Assembly: GCA_009763385.1 (NCBI GenBank)
Contig: CM019824.1
Coordinates: forward strand, 159,148,474-159,212,473
Direction: 5' to 3'
DNA length: 64,000 nt
Source: Coix lacryma-jobi var. lacryma-jobi
Taxonomy: Eukaryota > Streptophyta > Magnoliopsida > Poales > Poaceae
Shown: piece by piece, positions 37,301-47,139 of the stretch
How the letters are laid out: each line of letters begins with the position of its first letter
Numbering within the stretch: the first letter of the stretch is position 1
Made by a program: the position numbers and the translations under genes
Notes under the pieces: generated by a model
Seen by the model: the letters and a program-made list of their open reading frames with translations, nothing else
Databases searched by the model: none
Told to the model about the DNA's origin: nothing

Positions 37301-40300
37301 TATGCAGGCACTTTAATCCCATATATTCAATAAGATGCTGAATTCTGTGCATGAATCGCAATGTAACATGAAAGGTTTCCTTATTACCAGTGTGAAAATT
37401 GTATGGCTTCTGCTGCTTAGCAGATTGAAATTTGTGGATCCAACGTGTCTATGTTCTGGAAGTGGAACAAACACAATAAACTCTAAGTAAATATGTAAAA
37501 GTGTTTGCATTCTGAGAAATGTAAACCAATGTCGTATATCTCTTCAATAAATAGCTGGCACATCAATATAAGTACAGGTAACCACTTAACTTAGATGCAG
37601 TTTTGGTTCACAATGAACTTGAGTACCACAAGATCTTACTCCTATTGATGAATGCCAAGAGCCCAAGACAAGACAAAAATCTCCACTCAAGGTTTAAAAA
37701 GGAAAAAAGAAACTTTCATAATTCATTAAAAAACTTGACCACAGGGAGAGTTTTGAATTAGTAAATAAAAGGTATAAACCTGCTGTATCTATAATTGTTT
37801 ACAATCACATCAATTCACAAGGATAAGAAACCAAGCATATGCTACAGGAAATCATTTGTTAGCTAGAATTTGTTTTCCATTATTGATTCTCATTGCATTT
37901 TGTACCATCAACTATGAAGTATGAATGCTGTAGCTTGTTATATAACTAATTCAAAAAGGGATACAGGAGTTGGTAAGAGTTTGCTATATAAGGATTATCC
38001 AATAAAATAATTATTCATTCTCACATTCTTTTTCCCTGGTGAAGGGTGCTGTTAGTTACAATAGTCATCCTTATGGCTCAGCGACCAAGAGGCCATGAAA
38101 TTCAATGGTGGAAACCCCACAAATGAAGCCTTAAGACTTATATTTTGATAGTGAGGATACTGAAATAAACAAAGAATTAAACCATTAAGAAAAAAATAAC
38201 CTTCTCCGGCTGCAATAAGGGACAAAGCATGTGCAGGAGACAACGCCACTTCTTCTTTTATGCCCTCAACAAATGTTCCCTGGTAATAAACAATCCATTG
38301 TACTGTCAAAACCATCATATGCCGTAGTCATATCCAGCAATTTGCAGCCTATGTGTTAGTTGCCATGAAATCAATTTAAGATTTTATTCAAATTCAGATT
38401 TGAGACACTCTCACTAGTTAAGACTGTTGCATGTATAGACTTCAGATACTAATAAAAATATGTCAAACCTGAAGATCCTCCCTAATCCGTAAGTTCTGAC
38501 CTGAAGGATTCAGAAGATCGTTGACAACCTATAAAACATGACCCTCTCAATCAATAAAATATAAAGAAAAGCAGAAGAATCATATGCAATTCAGTTGATG
38601 AGTTGATGAACGTTAGTTATAACAGTGGTGAGTTCAAACAAACATAACGAGATTCAGAGATGAATTTCAGGTAGGTAAGTCATAATATGCAACTCCTAAC
38701 TCTGAGCAAAAACATCAGTAAACAAGGCAAGCATTTTGTTACTATAAAAATGTTATTGCAAAATTGTAGCAATATGGATCAGTGAACTCCTAATTCTATG
38801 CTTCTATTCCATGCTAGTACCAATGAGACACCATATAAGTCATAAGTCATGTTGATGAATTAAAAAGTATTTCTACCAACCCCTTTTCACCAGCTTGGTT
38901 GGCAGTAGTTTCTTTTCCCAAGGTTCTGAAGCTATGAGCAGAAGAAAACAAAAACTGCATTAACCTAATGTTGTTCTGCTACAATTTATTTCCGAAAGTA
39001 AACCTTGGTTGGGCTTGGCACCGTTAAAACAATCAAAGGGCACAAACCGTGGAAGCCCCTCTCCACCACCTCCTTTACCCTCAGTTTACTAGTATGACCA
39101 GAGGACTAGAGGAGTAAGCATAATTAGATATGACTGACCTCATTGTAGATTTCCATGTATGATACACGGAGAAGAAACTCTCGGTTTGGAGTCTGTGAAG
39201 AAAAATAATTGGGTAGATATGCAAGTGAATAGTCCACCAATCATGTAAAGCCAAAGACTTGAATGATGTTGATGTCAAACAATACCTCTTGTATTATACT
39301 AAATGCATCTTTCACAGCCAAAGGTATGATCCCCGGGGATCTTTGATCTCCCTGCTCATAAAAATAGTGTATATTGGGAAAGTAAGAAATGTTTTCTTTT
39401 TTTTCTCAAACAAGCAATAGAGCTACGTCACTACGTGTCATTGTATTAAGAAGAAAATTGGTCCAAACAAGCCATCGAACGGCACCATAGGAAATGTTTT
39501 CAACCATGTACACACTACAGTTAATTCAAAGTTGGGAAAGAGAAATGCTGTCAACAAATGATATGCTCAAGGCAAAGACAGCAGCTATCTTGTTTTAGGA
39601 AAGGGACATATCACAGATCATCAAGTCAAAAACTATACAGGAGCAGTGAGAACACATGATGTTATAAACAAAACAAAAGGCTAAAGCCATACCAGACTTA
39701 ACAAAAGGTTTAAATAGTATCTATTTTACTCCACGTCTTTGCATGGTAATTTGTAGCATGAAGCATACTTCAAAGCACGGGACTAGAAACATATACTCTA
39801 CCGAAGTAAAACTAAGTAACGAAAAAATATTGCAATAAGTTTTCCCACATGCATTGTATGTGTCTTCCCACTGCTTGTAACTCCATATGCGAATATTGTA
39901 CCTGTGACAGTGAAGTGAAAAATATCAACAAAAAAGACAAACTATTCACGAACACCAACGAAACAAGTATATTGATATTCTCATAAACTCTGTACTAAAA
40001 GCATTTTCAATCAATGATCTTTGCACAGATTCCACAGCCTACCCCAAACATTTCGTAAAAAGCAATCAAACAAATAAAAAACTGTAGTTTACTCAAAAGT
40101 TGCCTAGGAAATAACATTGATTCTCGTAAGCATATTAGACTGGTATTCAAAGGAAAAATACTATATCGACAAGAGAACAGAACTTCAATTACCATTTATT
40201 CCCTCCATGGCACCACTAATAACATGCAGAGCTGCAGCATCATATACGTGTCCGGTTGTTGTAGTTGGTCCAAAGACTCGATCTGCATATGAATTTCATA

Positions 40301-41457
40301 TTAGCCCAGATGAAGAAAAAATTAAGTTAAAAAAGAAGCAACATGGTTTTTTTTTCATCCGTATGTGATATCTATGTACTGTCTTCCATACTAAAATTAT
40401 AAGTCAAGTAATATCGTGATCCACCTGAATACACTCTTGAAGCATTTATTCTGAAAACCACAGCTAGGTGAACCGTTGACTAGTAGAGTTAATTCTCGGC
40501 CTCAAGCAATCATTCACATGCCATATGTCCACTAGTTAGACTCACAAATCACTCTTTTCAACCAAAAAAAAGGAAAGAAAGAAGAAAAGAAAATGTCACA
40601 AATTATTCATTCTACCGGCAGTGTAGAATCTTGTGATGGTACAAACTCGCATTTCCACTTGAAAGTTGATGAAACCCATCAAATCCCAAATCAAGCATCC
40701 ATAAGAGAGTAAGGCCTCGTTCAGTTCGCGAAATATTTGGTGAAAAGTTACTGTAGCACTTTCATTATTATTTGACAAACTTTATCCAAACATGATCTAA
40801 CTAGGCTCAAAAGATTCGTCTCGAAATGAACAGACTAAAAGTACAACAAAAGATTCGTCTCGAAATGAACAGACTAAAAGTACAATTAGTTTTTATAACT
40901 ACATTTAATGCTCCATACATACGTCTAAAGATTCGATGTGACGGGTATTGCGCAAAATATTTGGGGTCATTTCGTGAACTGAACACGGCCTGACTATAAT
41001 GCTTCGGTAACAGAAGTGTGATCCATCCATCCATCCCTGGAAAACCCGGAACATGTATCGGGCACATACCGTACGCGTAAGCGACGCTGTGATTCTGCTC
41101 GCTCCGCACAATGGTGTCCCCATCCGCGTACCAAGCGATCTCTTCCCCCAGCCAAACCTCCCGCGAGCTTAACACACGCACAAAGGAAGGGAAAAAAACA
41201 CCAACGAAATCAATCCGCATTGCCCAAAGCCGAGCCCGGTCGATTAACACGAACAAATTGCAGCCACGTGCGGCGAAGCAGGGGACCCAACCCAACCTGA
41301 GCGGCCGGAAGCGGACGGTAACGGTCACGCTCTCCTTGGCCTCGGGCGCGTCGAGCGGGAACTCCGCCGCAAGCCGCGGCGAGGTTGCCGGCGAGGCAGG
41401 CTGCGGCGAGTCCTTCCCCGCCGGCGCCGGAGAAGCATTCCGGTGCCGCGATGCCAT
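14702..41457 (-). CDS. KIN-7 family kinesin, 23 coding exons, three exonic indels
   Basis: A plus-end kinesin motor of the plant KIN-7 (MKRP-like) group, which moves along microtubules by ATP hydrolysis. Exons, minus strand: 41457-41297, 41167-41070, 40282-40193, 39901-39849, 39351-39286, 39192-39139, 38528-38469, 38279-38201, 37455-37388, 37242-37180, 36896-36792, 36290-36186, 36106-35999, 19389-19243, 19029-18847, 18719-18563, 18301-18080, 17477-17340, 17262-17159, 17074-17024, 16450-16403, 16329-16127, 15205-14702. All junctions are GT-AG. About 955 residues are expected, the usual length for this family. The Ser/Pro-rich N-terminus could be an organelle-targeting region, as in some relatives. 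Exons 16 (157 nt), 19 (104 nt) and 22 (203 nt) are each one base off phase. As read, translation stops at 18602-18600 after about 519 residues. It is either a decaying gene or one with assembly errors. Confidence 0.9.
15500..15730. repeat. Degraded fragment of a common grass MITE
   Basis: It contains ACTAATTAGTCTTAATAAATTCGTCTCACGG and AACTTTTCACCTCTCAACTAAAC, seen again in the elements near 44669-45020 and partly at 40713-40990. It lies in intron 22 of the kinesin. The ends are not preserved. Confidence 0.45.
16881..16931 (-). repeat. LINE/SINE-like 3' fragment in a kinesin intron
   Basis: An A-rich run followed by CGCAGGAGAGCTGCGCTTC and ATTGTATTAGAGAAGAAAA. A related piece lies at 39400-39465 (GTCATTGTATTAAGAAGAAA). 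Both resemble short 3' ends of non-LTR retroelements. This is recognised by pattern only. Confidence 0.4.
17795..17931. mobile_element. 137-bp MITE in kinesin intron 17
   Basis: The left end GCCTTGTTTGGCTGCACATA pairs with the right end TGCAGCCAAACAAGCC. The inverted repeats reach about 29 bp and include AAATCCACCC / GGGTGGATTT. TA flanks both sides. The interior is a second weak palindrome of TGGATT/AATTCCA units. Confidence 0.8.
21980..23757 (+). mobile_element. Solo LTR inside the copia element, TSD GCCTC
   Basis: It begins TGAAAGTCCTTGTTTGG and ends TAGGACCTTTCA; 21975-21979 and 23758-23762 are both GCCTC. It is 1778 bp with no internal domain. The end sequence before CCTTTCA (CTATTCACCCCTCCTCTAG) is typical of SIRE-like copia LTRs, as in the element whose LTR ends at 55659. 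It carries an array of GACCGGACGC motifs (22482-22808), shared with that element. Confidence 0.93.
22482..22808. repeat. Array of GACCGGACGC / GCGTCCGGTC motifs in a solo LTR
   Basis: At least ten copies in both orientations lie within 330 bp. Twice they abut as the perfect palindrome GACCGGACGCGTCCGGTC (near 22649 and 22789). A second array occupies 55104-55388. Confidence 0.9.
24313..28176 (+). pseudogene. Copia pol polyprotein with one in-frame stop, gag lost
   Basis: The copia order is seen: protease (WVADSGATYHTTPD), GAG-pre-integrase (WHRRLGHPDRDAL and HACQLGRHVQLPF), integrase with D in HCDLWTSP, D in VQCDNGREF and E in SQNGKAEC, reverse transcriptase with LLYVDDIVLTA, and RNase H with THADWAGCPDTRRSTSGYAV, SSAEAEYRAV and TKHVEIDLHFVRDRV. 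It ends at TAG 28176. A single TAG at 25573-25575, just before LRMSCPYTSSQNGKAE, splits an otherwise open frame of about 1290 codons; the position is usually Gln, so CAG to TAG is likely. The left end (24313) lies in a Gly/Arg/Pro-rich stretch that in relatives follows gag. Confidence 0.93.
30636..35784 (-). mobile_element. Young chromodomain Ty3 retrotransposon (Reina-like), TSD CAAAG
   Basis: LTRs at 30636-31019 and 35401-35784 are both 384 bp and show one difference in my reading (near 30909/35674), about 99.7% identity. Ends are TGTCAAGGACC and GTACATGACA. TSD CAAAG lies at 30631-30635 and 35785-35789. Gag-pol reads on the minus strand. The PBS (TGGTATC on the minus strand, + 35391-35397) abuts the right LTR and a purine tract (minus strand of 31020-31031) abuts the left LTR. 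Size of 5149 bp, short LTRs and a chromodomain fit the Reina clade. It is antisense-free with respect to the kinesin, since both read leftward. Confidence 0.96.
30896..35269 (-). pseudogene. Chromovirus gag-pol polyprotein with a single in-frame TGA
   Basis: From the ATG at 35269: gag (RRTGTVEEYSNRFQALLPRA), zinc knuckle (CFNCNEKYSRGHNRFC), protease (LVDTGSTHNFIGEA), reverse transcriptase (FCVDYRALNA and VFFDDILIYS), RNase H (VECDASTHGFGAVLL) and the stop of the first frame at 32315-32317. The same frame continues with the integrase HHCC finger, catalytic D (GLDFIEALP), D (VSDRDPVF) and E (HPQADGQTEAANK), and a chromodomain-like end (VRQVLVRWKGEPLSSSSWED). The final stop at 30896 lies inside the 3' LTR. 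The TGA (YAG-stop-LYIAPSS) most likely came from CGA. Otherwise the frame of about 1457 codons is unbroken. Confidence 0.94.
35885..35964 (-). repeat. tRNA-derived SINE head, split by the chromodomain element
   Basis: On the minus strand a Pol III A box (TAGCTCAGTTAGTCGAGC, + 35931-35948) is followed by a B box (CCAAGTTCAAGTCC, + 35895-35908), headed by GGGAGCTCAAC. The body runs leftward to the insertion point at 35785 and appears to continue left of 30636, toward TTAATGAAACACGTGC near 30466-30485. It does not fold as a full tRNA. It is 35 bp from kinesin exon 13. Confidence 0.65.
35999..41457 (-). CDS. Kinesin motor-domain block, exons 1-13, intact
   Basis: Thirteen exons give 1110 nt, 370 codons, with no stop or phase break. 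The start MASRHRNASPAPAG is the only in-frame Met before the motor. Nucleotide-binding motifs are all present: P-loop GVTSSGKT at residues 123-130, switch I NFNLLSSRSH at 229-238, and switch II DLAGSE at 268-273. The neck side ends FAHRAKHIEIQASQNK at 370. Exon borders match the usual KIN-7 pattern, for example breaks after THTMH, after YNE and after LGT. Introns hold small MITEs and LINE-like fragments only. The next exon in this transcript is 16.6 kb away at 19389, on the far side of the transposon nest. Confidence 0.93.
39400..39465 (-). repeat. LINE/SINE-like 3' fragment in kinesin intron 4
   Basis: TCTCAAACAAGCAATAGAGC followed by GTCATTGTATTAAGAAGAAA, resembling 16881-16931. It lies between exons 4 and 5 and has no coding content. 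Confidence 0.4.
40713..40990. mobile_element. Grass MITE in kinesin intron 2 with internal duplication
   Basis: The left end GGCCTCGTTCAGTTCGCGAA pairs with the right end TTCGTGAACTGAACACGGCC. Flanks TAA (40710-40712) and TGA (40991-40993) are near matches, suggesting a 3-bp TSD as in PIF/Harbinger elements. A 39-bp block starting AAAAGATTCGTCTCGAAATG is present twice in tandem (40809 and 40848). Confidence 0.8.
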
Positions 41458-41520
41458 GGCGACCGCCGCGGGCAGAGACCTAGCGGAGCGGGGTCGCAAT
41501 GGGTGTGGGTGTAAAACCGC

Positions 41521-41557
41521 AGGCGAGGCGAGGCGAGGCGAGGCGAAGGCGAGGCGC
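41521..41557. repeat. AGGCG microsatellite in the kinesin 5' leader
   Basis: About seven AGGCG units with one interruption, 60-100 bp upstream of the kinesin ATG. The region 41280-41660 is GC-rich, as expected around a grass gene's promoter and first exon. Confidence 0.8.
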
Positions 41558-41961
41558 GCGTGTGCGGGGGCGGGTCGTTTCGGTTGGGCTCTCGGCTTTC
41601 GCTTGGCTTTGAAGCGATTACGGAGGAGAGAGCCGGGTCCGGGGAGCGGGTGGAAAGCGCCTTTGTTTCTAGAAGGGCATTCCCTTTTGGTTAATTTTTT
41701 CAACCGCCTGTCTTGGCTTCTTTTATGCGGGCTATTGGCGAGTTGCGAAGTGCCGTTGGTGGGTGCCCGGGGCCGCGGCCGCCGTCGAGGGTGACGCCGT
41801 GACGAGACTGACGTGTGGGGCTGCTAGAGCGAGCCTACTGTGGACCCTGAACAGAATTTATTGCGATCCTGGACCGGGCCATAGGGCCGAAAGGTATTCT
41901 GGCCCTGCTGATCGCACCATACGGTCCATCAGTATTAATTTTTCCAGGACAAAGAGTTTTT

Positions 41962-42735
41962 GGCGTGTTTGGAACCGCTCCTCCAGCTCCAGATCCACCA
42001 AAAATAGCTTCACTCTCCTATAAAAAAAAGCTCCACTCTAAAAAAAAAGTTATCCAAACGGTCTAACTCCACAAAATTCAGATTCATCAAAACAGTGAAT
42101 CTGAGGGCCAGATTCACTATTTTGGTGGATCTTCTCAAGGGATGCTCCACCAAACTTAAATTGGTGGAGTTGGTAAAAATTACCCACCACTGCCACCGAT
42201 TACACAACTTATCGGTTCGTTCTATTCTTTTTCCTCCGCACGCGACCTCGACCTCCGCCGCTCTTCCTCCTCCGCCGCTCTTCCTTTTTCCTCCGTAGAG
42301 CCGGCAAGGTCGCGCCGCCCGCACCCGGCGAGGCCGCCCCGCTCGGCTCCGGCGAGGCCGCGCGCCCGCCCGCACCCGACGAGGCCGCGCCGCTCGGCTC
42401 CGACGAGGCTGCGCGCCCGCCCGCGCCCGACGAGGCCGGGCCGCTCGGCTCCGGTGAGGCCGCGCGCCCGCCAGCGCCTGGCGTGGTCGTGCGTCTGTCG
42501 TCGAGGCCGCACGTCTTCCCGTTCGACCGACGAAGATTTTTCCGCCTCCCCTGACAAGTGGGTCCCATGTCCGAGGGCAAATCAGTCAATTACAAATAAA
42601 ATACCCTCACGTGGATCTGAAGCTGGTTGTGTAACCAAACAGTTCTACGAGGAATCTCAGATCTACGAGTGGAGCTACTCCACGGTGAATCATAGATTCA
42701 AATCCAGTTTTTTAGTGGAGTTGTCCCAAACAGGC
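41962..42735. mobile_element. Putative non-autonomous transposon with a GC-rich insert
   Basis: The left end GCGTGTTTGGAACCGCTCCT resembles the inverted right end (GCCTGTTTGGGACAACTCC on the other strand). The interior changes sharply from AT-rich to GC-rich at 42230-42550 and there contains three copies of a 51-bp unit (about 42308-42475) that reads GAGGRAASPEPSGAASS on the minus strand. The insert could be a captured gene fragment. No TSD was fixed. Confidence 0.5.
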
Positions 42736-42787
42736 TTGTATTAGATTATAGTTGGGTACATGATCATATGATTTTTATCTATATTAC

Positions 42788-43987
42788 TGTCGGGGGAACG
42801 CCAAAGGGGTACCCCAATCAACGCAAACACACGGGTTAAAACCTAGAATACCAATTAATAGCAAGCTCAGCTAGACTTAACCATCCGAATACCAACCTGT
42901 CAAAACCCACAACGCCGGTCCACCACGGGAAGGCTTAGGCCCGCCAAATGCCTCCCAAACCACCTCGAGGAAGCCTGCATCTCGAGCCCTGGCTCAAGGG
43001 GATCGAGCCCAACATACACCACCCCTCGAGACCCGGCACAGGGCCCTCGAGCCTCGCTGGCCCGGCGGTCTACCCCTCGAGGGCACATCACGCCCCTCGA
43101 GCAGCACCAAGCACCGGATGCCAGCCCCATACCGTGCATTTAATGCATTCACCTACTCCAGTCACGTCCTCTGCAGCCCGATGTGTACCACAGTAACCAA
43201 GGCAAAGCCGAGTCTCGTTTTCACCACAAGCATTGGCAAAAAGGCACCAGCACAGCACTGTTCGACCATACCTTGCACTGAGGCACGTCCCGGTCACATC
43301 TCGAGACCCGGATTTCCGCTGTACGACCAGGCTCCCCGGAACTCGCCCATACCTGTGGGGACTCGAGCCCCCCACGGGCGCCACCTCGAGGCCGGCTCCG
43401 CGCCCCTCTAACCCTAACTACTTTCACGCTATTGGAAGACAGGTACCTCAATACCCAGAGGGACCCCGTCGTGTCCTGTACGTGCCGGAATGGATGTTGT
43501 ACGGCTTCTACATCGTCACGCCACCACGTCCGCGCCCGGGATGGAGGCCACGCCCCAAGGACGCCTCAACAGCAACGCCCACATCGGCTCCAGTGGCCCC
43601 GACAAGACAGGGTTCCTACCCTCCTCCATATTGGGCACCGTACGCCCCGACACCTGTAATACCCATGTGTAACCCTGGCCTCCCCTTGCTCTATAAAAGG
43701 GGACACCAGGGCCCTCATTCCAGGGTTACAGAGACAACTCCGAGAGACAACACACAAGTCCACACACACTCGAATCCGGACTCCGGTCCACGCTCATTGA
43801 GCTTGTATTCGCCCCTGTACAAGCACTTAGGTGCAAGTAATACAAGAGCCTCCTCCCCCGCTGGACGTAGGGCCTTCTTTGCCCGAACCAGGATAAATCC
43901 TTGTGTCATCTTGCATCACCATCCAGGAAGAGAGCACGCGGTCATATTACTCGTTGGTGTCGTACCCCCGGGTTCGAAACACGGACA
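42788..43987 (+). mobile_element. Solo LTR, same family as 7415-10255
   Basis: It is 1200 bp, starting TGTCGGGGGAACGCC and ending ACACGGACA. Flanks ATTAC (42783-42787) and ATTAT (43988-43992) match 4 of 5. A TATA box (43692-43698, TCTATAAAAGGGG) and downstream sequence match the first copy. It lies 1.3 kb upstream of the kinesin ATG, pointing away from it. It lacks the 49-bp repeat expansion and the G28 run of the first copy. Confidence 0.92.
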
Positions 43988-44153
43988 ATTATACTCATCC
44001 TGTGAATGGTTCTGACTCTCAAATCCAAACCTATTTAACGCTTCGTAGGGATGACCACACAACCAAATACTCAGCAATTATTGTTTTAGACCTGAGAACA
44101 GATGTCCAACGAACAACCAACATTTCGGCGGGCGGAGTTGAGAAAAAAACATA

Positions 44154-44608
44154 CTCCCTCCATACCCAGATTAATTGACGTTTAGGACAAGATTGTGCTT
44201 ACCAAGAAGTAATTAATTGGAGGGTATTTTTCCTTCTTTGCCCTTATTAAATACCACTAAGGTTGTTCTCTATACACCAAGCGGTGCGTAGCTCGATTGG
44301 TGAGCGCTCTAGAACCTGAGGCCAGATGTCCTGGTTCGAGCTCCCGCGACCATTGTTTTTTCATTTTGCCTGGCACTGTGCGTGCATTGGGCGGTCGCTT
44401 CGGTGCATGCAGCACGTGCGCGCGTTTTTATTGGCTGGCGCGGTTGGCACTCCTGTGCGCAATATTAATTGATGCGAGTGAACCGAGGCGACGCGAGCGC
44501 AACGGAGGGGTAAACACGTCCAAATTTAACTCAGCAGACCTCCGACGACAGGTTTTGTGAAAACGGAGGTAGAGCCCAAGACGTCAAATAATTGAGGTAT
44601 GGAGGGAG
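44154..44608. mobile_element. Stowaway-type element carrying a tRNA-like sequence
   Basis: The left end CTCCCTCCATACCCAGATTA pairs with the right end ATTGAGGTATGGAGGGAG, with TA on both sides (44152-44153, 44609-44610). At 455 bp it is longer than most Stowaway MITEs because of a foreign insert around 44282-44354 and probably beyond. Confidence 0.88.
44282..44354 (+). repeat. tRNA-like Pol III head (SINE or tRNA relic)
   Basis: Starting at GCGGTGCG, an A box (TAGCTCGATTGGTGAGCGC, 44289-44307) and a B box (GGTTCGAGCTCC, 44333-44344) are at normal spacing. The D stem GCTC/GAGC pairs, the T loop TTCGAGC is present, and CGCGACCA follows. Acceptor and T stems pair poorly, so it is a SINE head or decayed tRNA, not a working tRNA gene. 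Confidence 0.7.
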
Positions 44609-44668
44609 TACTTAAGCCTAAAGTTGTGTTCATCGTGGGTGTCGCTGAATACAGTATGCACAAACTTT

Positions 44669-45490
44669 AGCCTTATTTAGTTCTCACCCAATTTTTTTCA
44701 CTCATTACATCAAATGTTTCAACATATACCATGGACATGGACATATCATATGTAGAATAAAAAATAAGTAATTACACATATTGTAATAACTTTGACAGAC
44801 GATTTTTAAGCATAATTAGTCTATAATTTAATAATATTATGCTACAATAATCATGTGTTGATGATGAATTAACTGGTCTTGATAAATTTGTCTTACAGTT
44901 TCTAGACGAAATATGTAATTTGTTTTCTTATTAGCATATTTTTAATAGGTTAAATTAGTATCGGAATATTAGATGTAACATGCCAAAACTTTTCACACAT
45001 GAACTAAACAAGACCAGTAAGCCTAGCTACCTCTACTCCAGCAGGGGTGGGAAGGGGACGACCGAAGCAAAGAGAAATTTTAGCCCTGTCACATTAGGTG
45101 TTGTGGTCCTAATTTAGTCTATTAAAAATAAATTAATTACAAAACTAATTTGTCAGTCAGAGGCTAATTCACGAGATAAATCTATTAAGCTTAATTAGGC
45201 ATTGTTTAGGTTCCACCCAAAAACTTTACGCCTTGTCATATCAGATCTTTAAATACATGTATGAAGTACTAAATATAAACTAAAAATAACTAATTACACA
45301 GTTTGCGTGTAATTTGCTACATAAATCTTTTAAGCCTAATTAGTTTATGATTTGATATTAGTCTTCGTGAATAAGGATATGAGTCCATGTGGATAAGGAG
45401 TATTTGGCGTGGACTAAAAATAACTAATTACATAGTTTGTGTGTAATATGATTTTATCCGCTAATTTATCCATACTCATGGTTAGGTAGG
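44669..45490. repeat. Cluster of degraded grass MITEs
   Basis: The first (about 44669-45016) has ends AGCCTTATTTAGTTCTCACC and GAACTAAACAAGACC. Fragments with similar interiors (AAATAACTAATTACACAGTT, TTTAATAGGTTAAATTAGTA) follow to about 45490. There is no coding content. Confidence 0.6.
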
Positions 45491-46713
45491 AGTTCTTTTC
45501 TATACCCTTATCCATATGGATAACATGTACACGTGAGTTACCCATGAACAAGAATATTTACAATTCAAAATTATATATATACCAATATATCAGACTCTCA
45601 ATTCTAACCAAAATATTTTAATTTATAAAATTAACAGTAAATTCATTAATGAACCAACTACATGAACAAACGAACTCATGGACAGGGGCCATCGTGCTGC
45701 AGGCGGGGCCATCGTGAGCTCGTGGCGAGAGCGACGGTGAGGCGGCGGACAGGGCTTTTTCGTTTTCGTCCCCTCTAGGCTCCGGCCCCCAGCCATACTA
45801 TTTGTTTGTTCACGTACGGGGCTGATTGAGAATGGTAGCCTGTAGTGAGTTGTGACCCGTGCACGCACCAGTTATCTGAACCGTCTCGTTCTAGTGTTGT
45901 GTTTTGTTTTGTTATTCTCCTTGCAACTTTTGCCTGCTTCCTGTGATACTTTTTCTTCCCTCTATTTCGGATGATGTCATATTTTCAATTTCTTCTTCTC
46001 AAGCCATGCAGGACCGGACGATACACTGATCGATAGAGTAAAGATCCATATATCATACACTCAAAACACTGATTCATACATGCAAACAAATAAAATCTTG
46101 TCTCATACTAGACCAACAACAAGGACAACTAAACACGACTATTTCACAATTTGAACATGTATCTCATTATCCTGGATCACCTCTTCATCCCAGCTCCTTT
46201 TTCCAATAGCAACCAATCACCCGTACAGTACCGGCCGGCCGGCCGGCGTCGCCAGCAGCGTCGTCCGAGGCAGGAAAAGATGGTTTTGTCTGGATCGATT
46301 CTGCGACGTCACCCGTTGTCCATTCTGACTCTCTGATCGTTGTTTAGTGTTTACCTCGGTCTCGGCTGCTGTTTGGGACTGTTTGTTCGATCTTGCTCGT
46401 TCATCTGGTGCTCCAAATCACCAAATGCATATGCCCCCACACGTCCGTTCGATTTCGATGCATATGCCCCCTCGCGTCAAACTTGTCCCACCGAGAGGCT
46501 ACAGTCCAAATAGGTCCTTTTTACGCACGGAGGAAGGATGCTGCGTGTAAAGTGTAAACACTACTGTCTGTCACTATTCCGCAGTAATTTTATAATGCTC
46601 CGCTTACTTTTTTTTTGAAACGAATGATCTGCTTGATCCAATTAGCAAAACATAAAATAATTACAAATTTACTCTCTTAGTCCGTAAAACCAACCCCCCA
46701 GACAAAGCTACAA
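45491..46713. other. Non-coding stretch
   Basis: No gene could be supported. A short GGCC run (GCCGGCCGGCCGGC, near 46233) and several short ORFs (for example 45623-45868 and 46347-46550) lack motifs. Confidence 0.4.
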
Positions 46714-47139
46714 GGGAGAATTAGATTTATAGCCCTGAAAAAAACTGCTCTCAGGTATATGACTATTTTTCTTTCAAATTTGGTTCTATAGTCTCAAAAC
46801 AAAATTTATTTAGCTCTATAGCCTTCTACTCGTTTTGGACAGCTAACGGTGTTAAGTCAAGGATAAAAAGACTATTTTACCCCTAGCAAAAAAGTAAAAC
46901 AATTTTCTCTGTATATAGAAAAAATTGGTACATAGTTTGGCTCAATTTTATAGAGAAAATATTTTTTTCGCTAGGAGTAAAATAGTCTTTTTATCCCTGA
47001 CTTAACACCGTTAGCTGCCCAAAACTAACGGAAGGACATAAAGCTAAATAAATTTTATTTTGAGGTCATAGAACCAAATTAAAAAAGGAGCCATATAGCT
47101 AAGAGCAGTTTTTTTCAGGGCGATACACCTAATTCTCCT
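46714..47139. mobile_element. MULE-derived MITE with perfect 9-bp TSD AAGCTACAA
   Basis: Both flanks (46705-46713 and 47140-47148) read AAGCTACAA. The long inverted repeats begin GGGAGAATTAG and end CTAATTCTCC, and inner blocks such as AAAAGACTATTTTACCCCTAGC pair with GCTAGGAGTAAAATAGTCTTTTT. The end sequence and the motif AACTAACGGAAGG match the MULE at 19428-30331, so it is probably a non-autonomous relative. Confidence 0.92.

Noticed and set aside
38880..38935. Extra kinesin exon candidate between exons 6 and 7
   Set aside because: An AG/GT-bounded piece can be drawn but its translation does not fit the motor, and exons 6 and 7 already join in phase with the expected residues.
42900..44015. 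ORFs in the solo LTR at 42788-43987
   Set aside because: They lie inside an LTR, and similar ORFs in the sister LTR are not conserved in frame.
44282..44354. Functional tRNA gene
   Set aside because: A and B boxes are present but acceptor and T stems do not pair well.
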